This document shows positions 11,736 to 27,055 of a stretch of DNA of 64,000 nt, in pieces. The stretch is from Micropterix aruncella (lineage: Eukaryota > Arthropoda > Insecta > Lepidoptera > Micropterigidae). The translations under genes and the position numbers were made by a program. Numbering within the stretch: the first letter of the stretch is position 1; each line of letters begins with the position of its first letter. Below the pieces are notes generated by a model that did no database searches, was not told where the DNA came from, and worked only from the letters and a program-made list of their open reading frames with translations. The DNA is taken from positions 24,955,031 to 25,019,030 of the forward strand of contig OX155957.1 of assembly GCA_944548615.1 (NCBI GenBank), written 5' to 3'.

Positions 11736-12491
11736 ATGCTAGAATTTAACTGACGCCAGGGTTTCTATTATTAAGCAGTATTACAATTTGTTTCGAGTAC
11801 TAAATTGCATCCACTGAGTACTTTAGTACTTTCGAGTACTTTATTGCAAAACATTTTGGGGGTACTCATTAAAATTACACCTTTTTTAGTACGCCAGCGC
11901 CAGGTGTCCCGGAGTCTGGCCTGCTGACTACCCCGGCATTCTATGGTCAAAATACTGTCTGATCTGTAAGTCTCAGCTTTAACAAAACCCTTGCACTGTT
12001 TTATCGCTGGCTCCCCAACTATTAGAACATAAAAGGCGACTTATCGTCACATGGTAATATCTTACAACTAACCTAATCACAGTTCAGTGGTACATGCGCG
12101 CTTTGTGGAAATAAATATTATTAAGTTTGTCTGCGTACAATACAAATAGTTATATTGATAAGTTAAAAAGGAGAAAGATAGGATTAATCGACATCATCTA
12201 TAAACGGTAATTAAAACTGAGATGAAACTCTCCAGGTGTCCAAAGAACTTTTAAGAGGTGAGCATAGTAAAATGGAATAATCTTCTGGAAAGCAGGTATT
12301 CCGCGAATTTCACAAGCCGCAAAGAAGCTTTCTTTCAAGAGTGCAATTCGACATTCTAAACATAATGAAAAATCCCTGGCGGCCGGCAATGAAGACGTAA
12401 CTGTGCCGCCGCAATCCACTCAGGAAATGAATGTAGTCAGTCCGGGACGTTCATGTTAATCCGGGGTGGACTTTACGGCTGCTTTGCGCCG
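11736..12491. other. no gene recognised
   Basis: Contains a small cluster of GAGTACTTTAGTAC motifs at about 11790-11860. Nothing else supported. Confidence 0.35.
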
Positions 12492-12495
12492 TTAA

Positions 12496-12736
12496 CCCCT
12501 CAAATGTGAGGCGTCCCTTAAGGGATGCCTTGGCAAAATGTATACAAAATGTATATAAATTTATATAAATGTAAATATAAATGTAAATGTGCGCCGCTTT
12601 ATAGTAATCCGCTCTATAGTAATGCTATAGCTCTATAGTAAACCCCGCTCTATGTAAATGTAAATGTAAATGTAAATATAAATTTATATACATTTTGCCG
12701 TAGGCAACCCGAGCTAATCGCCATTCATTTGAGGGG
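12496..12736. mobile_element. piggyBac-type MITE, 241 bp, TTAA flanks
   Basis: The termini are CCCCTCAAATG and the inverse CATTTGAGGGG, with TTAA immediately outside on both sides (12492-12495 and 12737-12740). TTAA target duplication is the hallmark of piggyBac elements. The interior is made of ATGTAAAT-like and CTCTATAGTAA-like short repeats and has no transposase. Confidence 0.8.
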
Positions 12737-12740
12737 TTAA

Positions 12741-13078
12741 TTAACTAAATTAAGGGCGTCCATTTACGTCATAAAGCCCGCTCGTGTCGTCGCCGTCATT
12801 CATGATTGGATGACGTGCGCTTCGTTAAGTAAGGTAATAAAATGGAGAAAAAAACACCTTTGTGTAGGTTACATGAACTTTACAAACAATGGCAGCGACT
12901 CAATTGCAAGAAAAGGCATAGATGAGTCCTTGGATATATAATATTAATATAGTTTTAAATAGTAATTACAGTGTATTTTGGTAATCCAGCAGATATTGGA
13001 CCAAAGCACTGCCGGATTACTGGAAATCACTAATAATGGAACATTTAAACGGCAGAAGCTATGTTTTATTGTATACAT
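12741..13078. other. no gene recognised
   Basis: No coding region. A short imperfect inverted repeat (CCAGCAGATATTGG with CCGGATTACTGG, about 12980-13020) has no clear assignment. Confidence 0.35.
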
Positions 13079-13086
13079 AATGTATG

Positions 13087-13872
13087 CAGTGGCGTAACTA
13101 ATCCGGTGCAGCCGTTGCGGTGCACCTAGGCCCACGGTAGTCCCCCCGGACTATGTGAAAATAAAACTTCTGTCTACGATCGACGTTCCATCCAACTCTG
13201 CTAGGACGCCGAAAAAATCGATGGCTCAAAAATGATTTATGATTTTGCATGAAAATAAAGACGAAAACCATTATGGAAATGTATTTGATCATATTATTTC
13301 ATAATACATTAAGTAGTCAATTTGAATATGAAAATATGCAAACATTGGTACATTTGTAATATTATTATGTGTGTATTTTTTTAGTCCTATCAGTTTCGCA
13401 CTTCTAGCTCTACTCCAAATAAAGTAATTAAACTGACATTTTTTTTTTATTTCTCACCAACATTCAGAGGTGGAGAAATATAATTCGGTAAATAACGCCT
13501 CGTGTCCTGCATATCCCACGTAATCACATAGAAACATTGGGAATTGGTTGATCCCCAAATGAAAATGCCGACTTACAGCTACAGTATAAATACGTAATGT
13601 AGCTAGGTATAAAGTAATTACATTCTACATGCCATAAAGAATGTAAATATGTAATATGTAATCTAATGTAAACATGTTCAATTTTGTAAATATGTAATGT
13701 AATGTAATGTAATGTATTAATTATGTTATGTAATATAATTAATAATGCAATGTAATGTAATTATAATAATGTAAATGTAAATATGCTTATATAATTTTGT
13801 AAATAATATTTTGTAATAATGTAAATAGGTTCAATTTTGACTCGGGGCCCACTTTATTTAGTTACGCCACTG
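13087..13872. mobile_element. hAT-type non-autonomous element, 786 bp
   Basis: The ends are CAGTGGCGTAACTAA and the inverse TTAGTTACGCCACTG. They are flanked by AATGTATG (13079-13086) and TATGTATG (13873-13880), an 8-bp duplication with one mismatch as expected for hAT. The interior includes TAATG/TGTAA short repeats (about 13610-13800) and no transposase. Confidence 0.85.
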
Positions 13873-13880
13873 TATGTATG

Positions 13881-14136
13881 TAATACTGTATTATACACTA
13901 CATACATTAGTACATACACGCAATTGGCGTTACCATAAATTAAAACAACAACCAAGAAAATATAAACTTACATTACAGTACTACTGTAGTTTTGTATCAA
14001 TAATCTACATTATTCCATTAAAGTGAAAGGCATAGCAAAATTTTCAACTTTCGTCTTTTTTTTTTACTTTTCTTGTATTCACTTCAATACTAAAATGTCA
14101 CTCGCAGAAATATTTTATTCTACCCAGGTAATAGAT
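13881..14136. other. no gene recognised
   Basis: AT-rich spacer between the hAT element and the Tigger-like relic. Confidence 0.35.
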
Positions 14137-14388
14137 TTATGGAGATATCTTGGCTATTGTTGAGGCGTCGCAACAAGATGTAGCAAAGGAATCAATGCTG
14201 CATCGTGAGATATTGTTTGAACAGCTAGCGTCACTACCCCCCCTCCCCCCCCCACTCTCCTCTTTATCCTCTTCTATTGTGGTCACAGCTTCTACGATGT
14301 CATCGTCTGTCACCTGCCATTCACTTGCTGGCGTCATCTGTTGCCAAAACATTATCAGCTGTATCCACGAGTTGTTTATTAAACACAA
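14137..14388 (-). pseudogene. possible Tigger/pogo transposase C-terminal relic
   Basis: The minus-strand frame contains SEWQVTDDDIVEAVTTIEED. This resembles the acidic, conserved C-terminal part of Tigger/jerky-type DDE_1 transposases. The catalytic core is absent. It could also be a chance open frame, because part of the acidic run is the complement of a CCCTCC-rich tract. Confidence 0.4.
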
Positions 14389-14949
14389 ATTACTGAGTGT
14401 AGATGCCTGTGTAAAAGCGCCGGATTAATGGCAAGGAAGCGAGTAGGTACTACACTAACAAATTGATGAAAATTCCCTAGCCAATTAATATTATTACTAT
14501 TATATTATAATAGGCAGGTATGACTTATTTTACACGACTGCCTAACAAAAAAGGAGTGTAATGTGTTCGGGGTTCATTTATTACGTTTCTTTATTCCACC
14601 ATAACTTTTAAACGCTAGAACCGAATTAGATGTTTATAGTATTGTTAGAATCGTTGTATCATCCCAAGTGTCATATGGTGCTTAACTGTCCAAATATCAA
14701 GTAAGTAGTTGTCTAAATATCCAAACGTCAATGAATTAACATAAATATATCGTGTTTAGTGTCAAATGGAATGTCTGATCAGATACATTCCGGAAATATA
14801 CGTGTATCAATATGAATAAATACATAAACCATAAATATTTTATTTAAAAAAAACCTAATAAAAATAATTACAAATACAATAGTTGACTTTTTGTAACGGC
14901 AGACGTGTTTTTTATTCTTTTTAATATATTTACTTGTTTTTAATGAAGA

Positions 14950-15400
14950 AATTTATCCGATTTTGAAATGGTTGACACTTTCCGCCTCTTGTTCGGGCAA
15001 TCCATTCCAAACTTTCATTGACCTTTTCGCTAGAAAATGCTTCCTTGTATTGCTTCAGAAATGTGTCTTATTCAACTTGAAAGGATGGCCACGCAGATGC
15101 TAATTGGTTGTTGAAGGTATATTAGTAGTATGTAGTTACTGTCAGGCTCGATAAGGTTACCACTTTTAAAACGATTTTTCAATATGTACAATTTTAACCG
15201 AGTCGGATTGACTTCGTAGGAAAGAATACATTTGGATTCTTCGTCGCTCTACGTTGGACCTTTTTCAAGAAGATTTATTAGTCATTGACGAATGTTTCAG
15301 ATATGATAACAGAATTCCATAAGTGGTCTTACATATATCTTATACAAGGTGCTGAAAGTCTCATTGTATTTTAAAATACTCAAGAAATAATCTGAAGAGT
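14950..15400 (-). pseudogene. degenerate CR1-like LINE C-terminal region
   Basis: On the minus strand, frames broken by stops give RPLMEFCYHIWN, then NTRKHFLAKRSMKVWNGLPE and ESVNHFKIG. This is the same post-RT order as the better-preserved fragment at 48449-48898. Heavily mutated and 5'-truncated. Confidence 0.6.
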
Positions 15401-18400
15401 AAATACAATAATACGTCATTTTACAGGCAACGTTTACCTAAATAGCGGATATATTCTGAAGTTCTTTTTAATACACCCGAAGGAGGTTCGCGTGGGTGTT
15501 CACAATTTTCCGTTGAGTTTAGTGCTGGAGCCCGTAACTTTTTTATTTGTAATTTATTCTACCATGTTATTTCATGTTTGACAACCTAAAGATTTGCACA
15601 GCTATAATAACTTTTAATAGATAAATAAAATTAACAACATTTAGAAATTAATGTCCTTTAAGCAAGGGATTTTGTTAATATGGGTCAGGAGTTTTCTTCT
15701 TTCTTTAGTTTCGGATTTTAAATCTTTCTTTCTTCTATTCTACTTCACACGTTTGTCAGTGTGATCAGTATATGTCCATTTAGGTCAAATCTTGAAAATC
15801 AAATTTGATACACTTCTACATAGTTCCGACAACAATAGAATATTATATAGTGTGGGGGATTAATTAACCGCGTCTTCACTAAGACTTTTATTTTCAATAA
15901 ACCGTCAGCCACACAGGCACGCGTCGTCAACCCCCGCCATATTTTTCATTCCACTTCCGGCCGAATTATACGACGCCATTCCGACCAATCGGTGGCCTGC
16001 GACGTTTCGTTCGCCTGCCGCTAGAAAGCGACAAACGCCAGCTATGATATCCCATTATATATTTCAAAACAAATATCCGAAAGTTGAACATAAAGGATGC
16101 TTTTCCTCAGTAACAAATGCCTAAACCAAAAAAAGTTGTAGACTATCTTCAACTGAGTTTCTCAAGTAGAAAAAAATCCCACCTAAAAAAAACAGGAAAA
16201 AATACATTATTTTTTTTCTATATTTGACCTCTGCAATCATTTCCCAAATTTAAGAGAGTTTTTGCAGAAGCACTGCGTATACTTAAATATTTTCTCATAT
16301 GTCATACATTTTATTTCGGATATACAGACTTTGAGAAATAGAAAAATATATCCAATGATAATATCCAATAAAATATATCAAATTAAAGAACAAAAAATAA
16401 AATACATAAGTTGCATATTTCTGGGCTGTATGTGAAAGTGCTTCATTGTATCTGTGTGATTTGTTAGGGCAAGACTTTGTTTGTTTTTTATTTTAGCTGT
16501 TGGTGTGCTGAGCGTGTATATTTGAAAGAGACCACAGATTATGGGATTCGGCTAAACTGCCCCAAGATTTGAAATGATCCCTTTAACCGTCAAGAAAAAG
16601 CCATCTGGCGATAGGTGAACTAAATCCACATTTGAAACTAAAGAATTATATGCGTTTATAGTGCGATAAACGTAGGGGATTGAAAATATTACAGTGCAAA
16701 GCCTGTACAAATTCTAATACCGTACAGAGCTGACAGAATGGAATGTATGGCAATTGTCCGTCTTTGTCTATCATATTGCTAACATGGTACATCAGGACCT
16801 CGCTTATCCGAGGTGATGTGCACTGAGGGTACCTCGGATTATCGAAAACCCGGATAACACGGACTCTGTCGTAAATCGAGGAAGAAACATAAGGTAAAGT
16901 TTAAAATGAATGAAAACGTAGTCGTCAATGAAGTAAAAGAATACATCTATTGAATATTTCAATGTAGTCAGTTAAAAACGTAACAGAATATATACATACA
17001 TAAATTATAATATACAGTACTGCATAGTAAAATTAGAGACGAGGTGTGGCGGCCTTTCTGACCTCGGAAAACCAGAGACTCGGTTAATCAGCTATATTTA
17101 AAGGTGGGCATTTTTATCCAAAAAAAAATATTTTTCCTTCTTGGTAGGAATCAATTTATTTGTAGGCGAATGAAGCAGAAGATTCCATTGTTTTTAATTT
17201 TTGCGCGTGATTGCACTACCCCGCCGGGCGCCGGCCCGCCGCCCCCCCCCCGCCCCTCCCCCCCCCCGCCCCCAGATATGCAAGCCTGGGGCCAGTAATC
17301 TTGGGCTCGGGCGGGATAGCGGCGCACTAAGTAGCACTAAGAATCTTCCTGACACTACCTGTCACAAACTGTACAGCAGAAAGGGGATTTTCTGTCTTAT
17401 CAAGAGTCAAAATTGCTAAAAGGTCAACTCTTCTTGAGAGTAAATTGAATGCGTTGATGTTACTGTGCTGTGAACGGGGCATTACAATGAACACGAACTT
17501 TTCCGATGTTAGAAATAATTTTGCAAAAATGAAGGCTAGGAAAAAACCATTACTGTAGACTGAGTTTCATGTTGTACTTACATTGAATTTTAAATGATCT
17601 TGCTTCATTAACATTATGTAAATAAATAATAAATAAATAAATAAATAAATTATTAGGTTATACATTACATTTTATTGATAAAAAAATGATATTTACAATC
17701 GTCATCTGAGTTAACAAACATTTTGAGTGGTATATTTCTGCTTGTATATTTACCGTTATTAAACCTGTAACAAAACTAAACGCTGTTTTACTATCTATAT
17801 TATTATATTCTCATGGTTGTGCATTTTTTTCAAATTCAATACTGTTAAAGACTAAAATAATGCTAAAAATAGCAGAAGTTGGTGACAGCCGACAATGTAA
17901 CTTGCTAACTTGCTTAAGCTAATATATTTTTTTTTTTCATAATTTTTTATATTATTGGTGAATTATTTTTTATTAATTGTTTTCTACTGTTACATTTTAA
18001 ATTATATACATTTCGTATTTATAGGCGGAATTTTGATTATTCCTTGATTTTGATTTTTTCTTTATTTTTTATATTATTGGTGAATTATTTTTTCTAATTG
18101 TCTTCTACTGTTAGTTCTACTTATCCGGTCTGTTTAGATTATTTCATGTTAAACCAGTGAAATAATTACATTTTTAATAAGATATTATAATTAGCAGATA
18201 AGTCAATTTAGCAGATAAGTAAATTTGTCAATCTGTTTTAATAACAGGTAATTGTGAGATACATAGTTTTACGCATTATCACCATAAATGTTCTATTTCT
18301 ATGTATGGGGGAGGGGGCGCCGAGCTGAGTATAGCCCAGGGTGCTAAAAACCTAGCCCCGGGCCTGCACTTGTCACGTGTGAAACATGTATGAGAAGTTG

Positions 18401-18582
18401 CGAGAGAGACATAGGCAGTGGCCAAAGCAATGGCCAACGTGTAGAGCACAATAAAAAAAAGGTACAATGGCGGACTTATTGCTACATTACAATATCTTCC
18501 AGTCAACCAACATGCTGGTGTGAAAAAAAGAGTAGGCAAAAAATTATAGCTTAAAATTAAATTTTTAAATTATAGCATACTA
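15401..18582. other. long stretch with no gene recognised
   Basis: Mostly AT-rich. A block at about 16795-17095 (CTCGCTTATCCGAGG, CGGATAACACGGA) resembles Tigger-type termini but has no clean pair. A CCCC-rich run lies at 17220-17275. Two copies of a TTATATTATTGGTGAATTAT block with TTTCTACTGTTA or TCTTCTACTGTTA (17945-17995 and 18066-18113) form a direct repeat. Confidence 0.4.
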
Positions 18583-18803
18583 GCTGCGCCCAGCGGTTTC
18601 ACCCGAGTGGTGATGGAAAATTGTGATAATGATGATAGAAAACCATATATCTTTATAAATTATAGCCTATGTGTTATTCTGATGTGTAAGCTATATTATT
18701 GTAAAGTTTCATAAAAATCCATTCAGTAGTTTTTGCGTGAAAGAGTAACAAACATCCATACCTACATACATACAAACTTTCGCGTTTATAATATTAGTAG
18801 GAT
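18583..18803 (+). mobile_element. RTE-type LINE/SINE 3' tail
   Basis: Begins ACTAGCTGCGCCC, continues through AAGCTATATTATTGTAAAG and TTTTTGCGTGAAAGAGTAAC, and ends TATAATATTAGTAGGAT. This arrangement is a very common RTE-type tail in lepidopteran genomes and also occurs in some other insects. It is the main clue to the host group. No coding part remains. Confidence 0.75.
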
Positions 18804-19263
18804 AACATACATTGTGTGTGTATCTAAAGTAAAAAGTAAATAATAAATAAATTTTTGAGCTGGACATATTACATATATACATACATAATTTGATATATTA
18901 ACAAATAAATAAATAAATAAGTAAATAAATAGAGCATGGGCAATGTAGAGTAGAGCATGGGCAATGGGGTGATCAAACGCAGAAAAAACTGCAATGGCCT
19001 CTCGGACTCACTCCTCCGGCGTAGGATGCGGGGAAATATCCACTCATATATTTCTCCCTCATTTATATCATCTTAGGTCAGATTATGAGGCTCGTCAAAC
19101 AGATTTAGCATTTGATGATGCTTGCTTGGTTGATATGTTTCCTATTTTGGGATTGTAGAGCCGCCATTTAGAGACGGTGGACAAATTTAGATTTAATTTT
19201 GAAGTTTATATACATGCTGAGTAATAAATTCATAACGTTTTAAATATATTCGACGTACCTTGC
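18804..19263. other. no gene recognised
   Basis: AT-rich with an (AAAT)n run at about 18900-18930. Confidence 0.35.
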
Positions 19264-19690
19264 GTACATTGAGGGGTGTCGATTGCTACAGGCGAACCCG
19301 CCACTCCAAGGTGTTTTACTCGTATAACGAAGTGCCATTCTGTATCCCATGGCGTTAACGTATAGACTTAATGGACAACACGATCCACGGTCAAGCTACG
19401 CCAGGAGCACGCAAGAGCATAACGCCTTACCGCGAGACACTGGGAGTGCAACCAGCGGACCAGCCTCGCGCCCTTACTACCTTGTTTGGCCGAATTTCTA
19501 CAGTCTGGTCACGGGATCAAGGTCGCTTGCGCGTCCTTTACCTGACGTAAGCGGTAATTCAGTTCGAATTTGTCGCGGATCCGCCGCGCCCTTTGTGCTT
19601 CAAGATCAGATGGTATCGGACGGCCAACGGATCGTTTCTAAGGATGGGTGCCGCCAGTTAAGGCGACGATGTATGTAAATTTCGAAAATT
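19264..19690 (+). repeat. GTCGAC-family repeat, copy b (contiguous)
   Basis: Runs without interruption from GGTGTCGATTGC and GGCGAACCCGCCACTCC through CATAACGCCTTACCGCGAGA to GGCCAACGGATCGTTTCTAA. GC-rich against an AT-rich background. The open frame at 19349-19678 falls in this repeat and is unlike any known protein. Confidence 0.65.
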
Positions 19691-20404
19691 ACATTTTTTG
19701 GTAATTTTTGAACCGTCATACTGAAATAACTGATGATGATAGCCAACTGAAAAAAAATATCTTAATTCACGTACCTTTCTTAAGTACATAGCTATTTCAA
19801 ATTTTTAAAATAGGATTGGAAAATTGAGAAAAATTAATAAACCTGGGAGCTATATAGAAAATTTTCATTTTAGAGCATTTTTTGAACCGTACCTCACACT
19901 AAACTGCACGTTTAACAAACTTAAAAAAAATACTAAGGCATTTTAACATGAGTTGTAAATTGGAATGCTATCGCACAAATAAAAAAAAATAGGTTCTTTT
20001 GTTAAAAAAAATATATAAAAAGTGCAAGTTTCATCCATATTCACTGTTAAATATTACTTATTGCTGTGTGTTTTTTACCAAGATTGTGTTTTTTTACATA
20101 AACTATGTACAATAAACTTGTAGTACTAACGATTATTCTTTCCAAATAAAATATCAGTATATTTTAAAAATAATATTTTGCAGAGCCCGTTTATATTATT
20201 TTTGTCATGCAATGAGATAAGCGCACTCGTCCCGCGACGACGCGCTGACATTCAAAATGCCGCAAGCGACATTGGGCAAATATGGTTCTTATATGTGAAA
20301 TATCACTGCGAGATGAGTCAAAATAATTATTACCTGTCCCATCGCGAAGGGAAGGGGTAAGTAGGCGGGGCCTAAAAACTCAGATACGATTTATTTTTTA
20401 TGTA
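19691..20404. other. no gene recognised
   Basis: AT-rich. Nothing supported. Confidence 0.35.
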
Positions 20405-20990
20405 GTACGTCGCCTTAAACAGCTATACCCGCTTGTTAGTATGTCTCCAGAATCCGGCGGTTATTCGCCGGATCGCGCAAACGATTGGCTGACGCACGGT
20501 GCGCAAACCAACCAGTTCAGCCCAAGGAGTTCTCCCAGATCGGAACCTCTGCCCCTATGTGCCTACGACTGCAGGTAACAGCCGCAAGCAGAGTTCACGC
20601 ATACCTTTCCAGCCTAATTCCTTCTTCGAGGAGGCTACCGGATGCGAGCTGAACCGACCTAAGAAGACACAGGATGGCGATGTCGACTACAACGGGCGAA
20701 CCCGTCACCCCAGACTGGTATAACAATATAGATCGCTCTTTCAGCCGTGGGATGAGCGTAGAAGACTTGGGGACAAGACAATCTACTGTCTAGTTCACCA
20801 GAAACCCGTTAGAGACCAACGCCTTACGGCGAGGCACCGGGAAAGGTACCAAGCGGCAGCCTCACCCCCTAACTACCAGTTTTGGTAGGATGTCCATCTG
20901 AAGACATAGACTATAACCTCAGAAGACACAGACAGGCCATCAGGCCCAAGCTGCACGGAACTATTAGGAACCACCTCGCGTGTATATACT
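20405..20990 (+). repeat. GTCGAC-family repeats, tail then head (copies c and d)
   Basis: 20405-20683 matches the downstream half seen elsewhere: CGATTGGCTGACGCACGG, then GAGGAGGCTACCGGATGCGA, as in the copy at 45786-46285. At about 20684 a new head begins (GTCGACTACAACGGGCGAAC) and runs to about 20990 with the CAACGCCTTACGGCGAGGCA block. The tail of one unit is joined to the head of the next, as in tandem copies. Confidence 0.6.
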
Positions 20991-23390
20991 GAACTTCAAA
21001 AGGTAATACAGTAAAACCCGCTTATATCGAACCCGCATATAACGAATTCCCGCTTATATGGAAACATTTATTTTCAAAAACCCGATCTGGGTATAGAAAT
21101 TACATATCAAATAAAATTGGTATTTCTACAAATAAAATTACATTTCAAATTAAAAAAAAGTCTACAAAAAACTAATATTAAAACAAAACATAGAAATTCA
21201 TAAATAACAAAGACATAAAAAGTAGAAAAAAATAAACAGAAATAATGAGAAAACATAGAGAATCAGCAATTCAATAACGAAAATATATGAAAACAAAAAA
21301 AAATTAAAGCATCCAAAGAGTGCTACATAAACTACATTTAATAAGGATCGCTATCATTTAATAAGTTAACCCTTCAAGCCCCACTTCAAGTAGTTCATTT
21401 TTGTAACCGCTGTTGTGTTTTTTATTCCATATTGTCAAAACATGCGATTTTGGAGAGATACTCATTTCTTGATATTTGATTGTTAAATCAATGGAGAACC
21501 ATTCACTTCCTCATGTCTTTATATTTTTATCACAAAAACAGTTTTGTTATATTAATAGTTTTCAACTTAGCAAAGCCATTATAAATAACCATTTCAGATA
21601 CAAAGCAACGAACGAATGAACGAGTAGCACCGAATAGTGAAAAAGTTATCATGAATGAAACCTAAATAAAGCATTATCGTTAATATTTTTCTCAGTTCCA
21701 ATATCGCCCGAAATCAACACCACAACACTCTCATCACCTCTCCCCATGGCGGCTTCGCCCCCTCGACTTTTGCCCGAACGGGGGTGGGGGGTTTTACCAC
21801 CCCTCGAACCCTGCAATCCGGGGTGAAATCGATAACGGGCATGCGCAGATCGCGTGGCGTCCTTTCACTGCGATGTGACCGATTGGCGATGCAACGGAGT
21901 GACAGATTTGGCCGGCCATCTTGCACTGCATCCGCCACGAGCCGCCGCCCGTCGTGGACCAAAGGACTAAGGACCGCTAAGGACCTCTAAGGATTACGCT
22001 ACCGTATTAAAATACAAGGTAAACCTTTACTTACTATGGTACCTAGTCTTATTGTTATCGTAGCGTGCATATTGATTTGTATCTACAGTAAAATTTGGCA
22101 GTGTGTTCTGAAAACACAAAAAAAAATATTCGACGATTGAATTGAGAGATATAATTCATGCAAAACATACGTTCATATATAATTGAATTGGTTTATTGAA
22201 ATATATGTGTATAGCCTGAAACAACTTGAAATTGTTAAACAAAAAAATATAAAAAAAACAAGCTAAATTTGTTTAGTTGAATGTTGTACTTTGTGTATTT
22301 TTATATTGCCTAATCTAAAAAATATTTTATCAGTCATATATCATCCATTCATTCATTTTATCATATCATTTCATACCTGTAAAATAATATGCCCTTTTCA
22401 AAATACCTGAGATGTCTCCATACAAAAGTGCCCTTTCAAAATGACAAAGCTATCTCCATAAAGCAAAACTGACTTCTGATGTCTAATGGAACGTGAAGCA
22501 TCAATAAAGATCTTAAATCTCGAACATTCTGTATATTTATTTACTTATTAATAAAGTTGCCCAAACATAATTGACATATTAAGGAGTTCTATCGCAGGTA
22601 TAAATAAACAAAAGTACCAAACTGACTATATCTTCGAAAATAAAATAGGTAAAGATGCTATTTTGAATTTGAACTGGCGTTAAGGTTCAAAGAATCGATT
22701 TCCGGCAAAAAAGTCATTTCCGAAACAGTGCCCCAAATGCCCATTTTGAAATGACCGATTCAATCGAAATGAAGGGTTACGAGAAAGAACGTTCAATGTC
22801 AACTGTTTAAAATTTTCGTTTTTTTTTTCATTTTTATAATATACTACCTTAAACAATGATGTTTTAGCAAGGGTTTGAGTGACAAAAAATATATTTTGTG
22901 TGTAAAACAAACATATTTAAGTTTATAAAAAAATACATCTTACTTAAATTCCACCTCTATGAATTAAATTCCTCCATCTTACTTAAATTCCACCATGACT
23001 ATGAGAGCACTATAATAATAAAAATATGCGAGTTTCTGAAAAAAATACATTTTGCTTAAAATATACCTCCGGAAAACACGAAAACGTGGTCAAGTCATTG
23101 GCCTTGATCAGTATATCCCATCACAGTTCCTACTCAGCGTCAACCGGAGGTCATCGAGGTGCCCCACCTCTGGACGTGACGGGAAATAAGGTTCAATGTC
23201 CTTCGGCACTAGTGGACATTGATCGTTCTTTCACTTCACACGTTTTCTTCTCTCTTCGTTTAATCTATGATCCTTCTTTCGAAAATCGATTAGTGCTTCG
23301 ATTCGTTTGATTTGTTTCGGAAATTTCGGCTGGTTTGATAAACGCTTTCAAGCTTCCTCTGTCGAACGCTGCCATCTTTGAGATACGTCG
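20991..23390. other. no exon recognised; GC-rich patch at 21714-22020
   Basis: CAGTAAAACCCGCTTATATC at about 21009 resembles a Tigger-type terminus, with no partner found. The patch 21714-22020 is unusually GC/CpG-rich and ends ATACAAG followed by GTAAAC, a possible splice donor. It could be an untranslated first exon, but nothing confirms it. Confidence 0.35.
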
Positions 23391-23405
23391 TCCTCCGGGA
23401 GCAAA

Positions 23406-23973
23406 ATTATACGGCCCTGAACCTTGATGTGGCGTACCAAAAAGCCTTGCAAACCTAATGCTCAAACAAATATGTTTAGAACAATCCGTCAACCACTGGA
23501 ACAACACGCCAGGGTTGAATCAATCCAAAGCGCTAATTAAGGCCTACGACCTAAGACTTATCGCTAAATAGGAACAACCTACACATACTGGTGAGGGTGC
23601 TCACGGGGCATTGTGGTCTTAACAAACACATGTACAACCTCAAACTCTGAGACACAAAAATGTGCAGGCTCTGCCAAGGGGCAGAGGAAACTCTCCTGCA
23701 CCTCATGTGCGAGTGTGGCCCGCTGATGCGTAAAAGATACACCCACTTGGGTGGTCATTACCTCCAGCCTGAGGAGGTAAAACAATCTGGTGCCAAAAGC
23801 CTGATACGGTGCTTAAATGACACGAGGCTTAGCGCAGAACTATAGTAGGTTGCGAATACAATAGATCAGCAATGGTCGCAGTGCTCATAGAAACCTTAGA
23901 AAAGCCCCACACAACAAATAACAGCCGGCTCCATCGAATTATAAGACGTTGTCACGTCAAAAAATAAAAAAAA
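23406..23973 (+). mobile_element. 5'-truncated I/R1-like LINE with a 15-bp target duplication
   Basis: AGATACGTCGTCCTC occurs at 23391-23405 and 23974-23988 and brackets the insert. The insert ends in an A-rich tail, so it lies on the plus strand. Broken frames give WNNTPGLNQSKALIKAYD, then VRVLTGHCGL, then MCRLCQGAEETLLHLMCECG and MRKRYTHLG: the zinc-binding C-terminus that follows RNase H in these LINEs. RT and RNase H proper are missing. Confidence 0.85.
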
Positions 23974-24015
23974 AGATACGTCGTCCTCGAATAACACTAA
24001 TCCTAATACCATGGT

Positions 24016-24051
24016 ACTAATACTCGAAGGCTTGTGCCTTCGAGTATTAGT
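24016..24051. repeat. perfect 16-bp hairpin
   Basis: Arms ACTAATACTCGAAGGC and GCCTTCGAGTATTAGT with a 4-base loop, about 145 bp upstream of the membrane-protein exon. It has no U-run typical of a terminator and no known function here. Confidence 0.75.
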
Positions 24052-24194
24052 TTTCAAACTCGATCGTTTTGGCGTCGCTCATTTTAGAATGGCAATCAGT
24101 TTCGTACAGAACCTAAAGTTTTCACATCAAAATATTCTGTCGTAGACCTAATTTTTGACTTTGTAAAATACTCTCAACCTTTTTCATATTAAAG

Positions 24195-27055
<2,861 letters not shown>

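Noticed and set aside
17104..17419. Proline-rich frames
   Set aside because: Produced by a C-rich homopolymer-like run at 17220-17275; no family or splice context.
19349..19678. 109-codon plus-strand frame as a gene
   Set aside because: Falls entirely within the GTCGAC-family repeat, whose other copies do not keep the frame open.
21714..22020. GC-rich patch as a promoter or first exon of the membrane protein gene
   Set aside because: Only base composition and one possible donor support it; kept as a remark in the feature list, not called.
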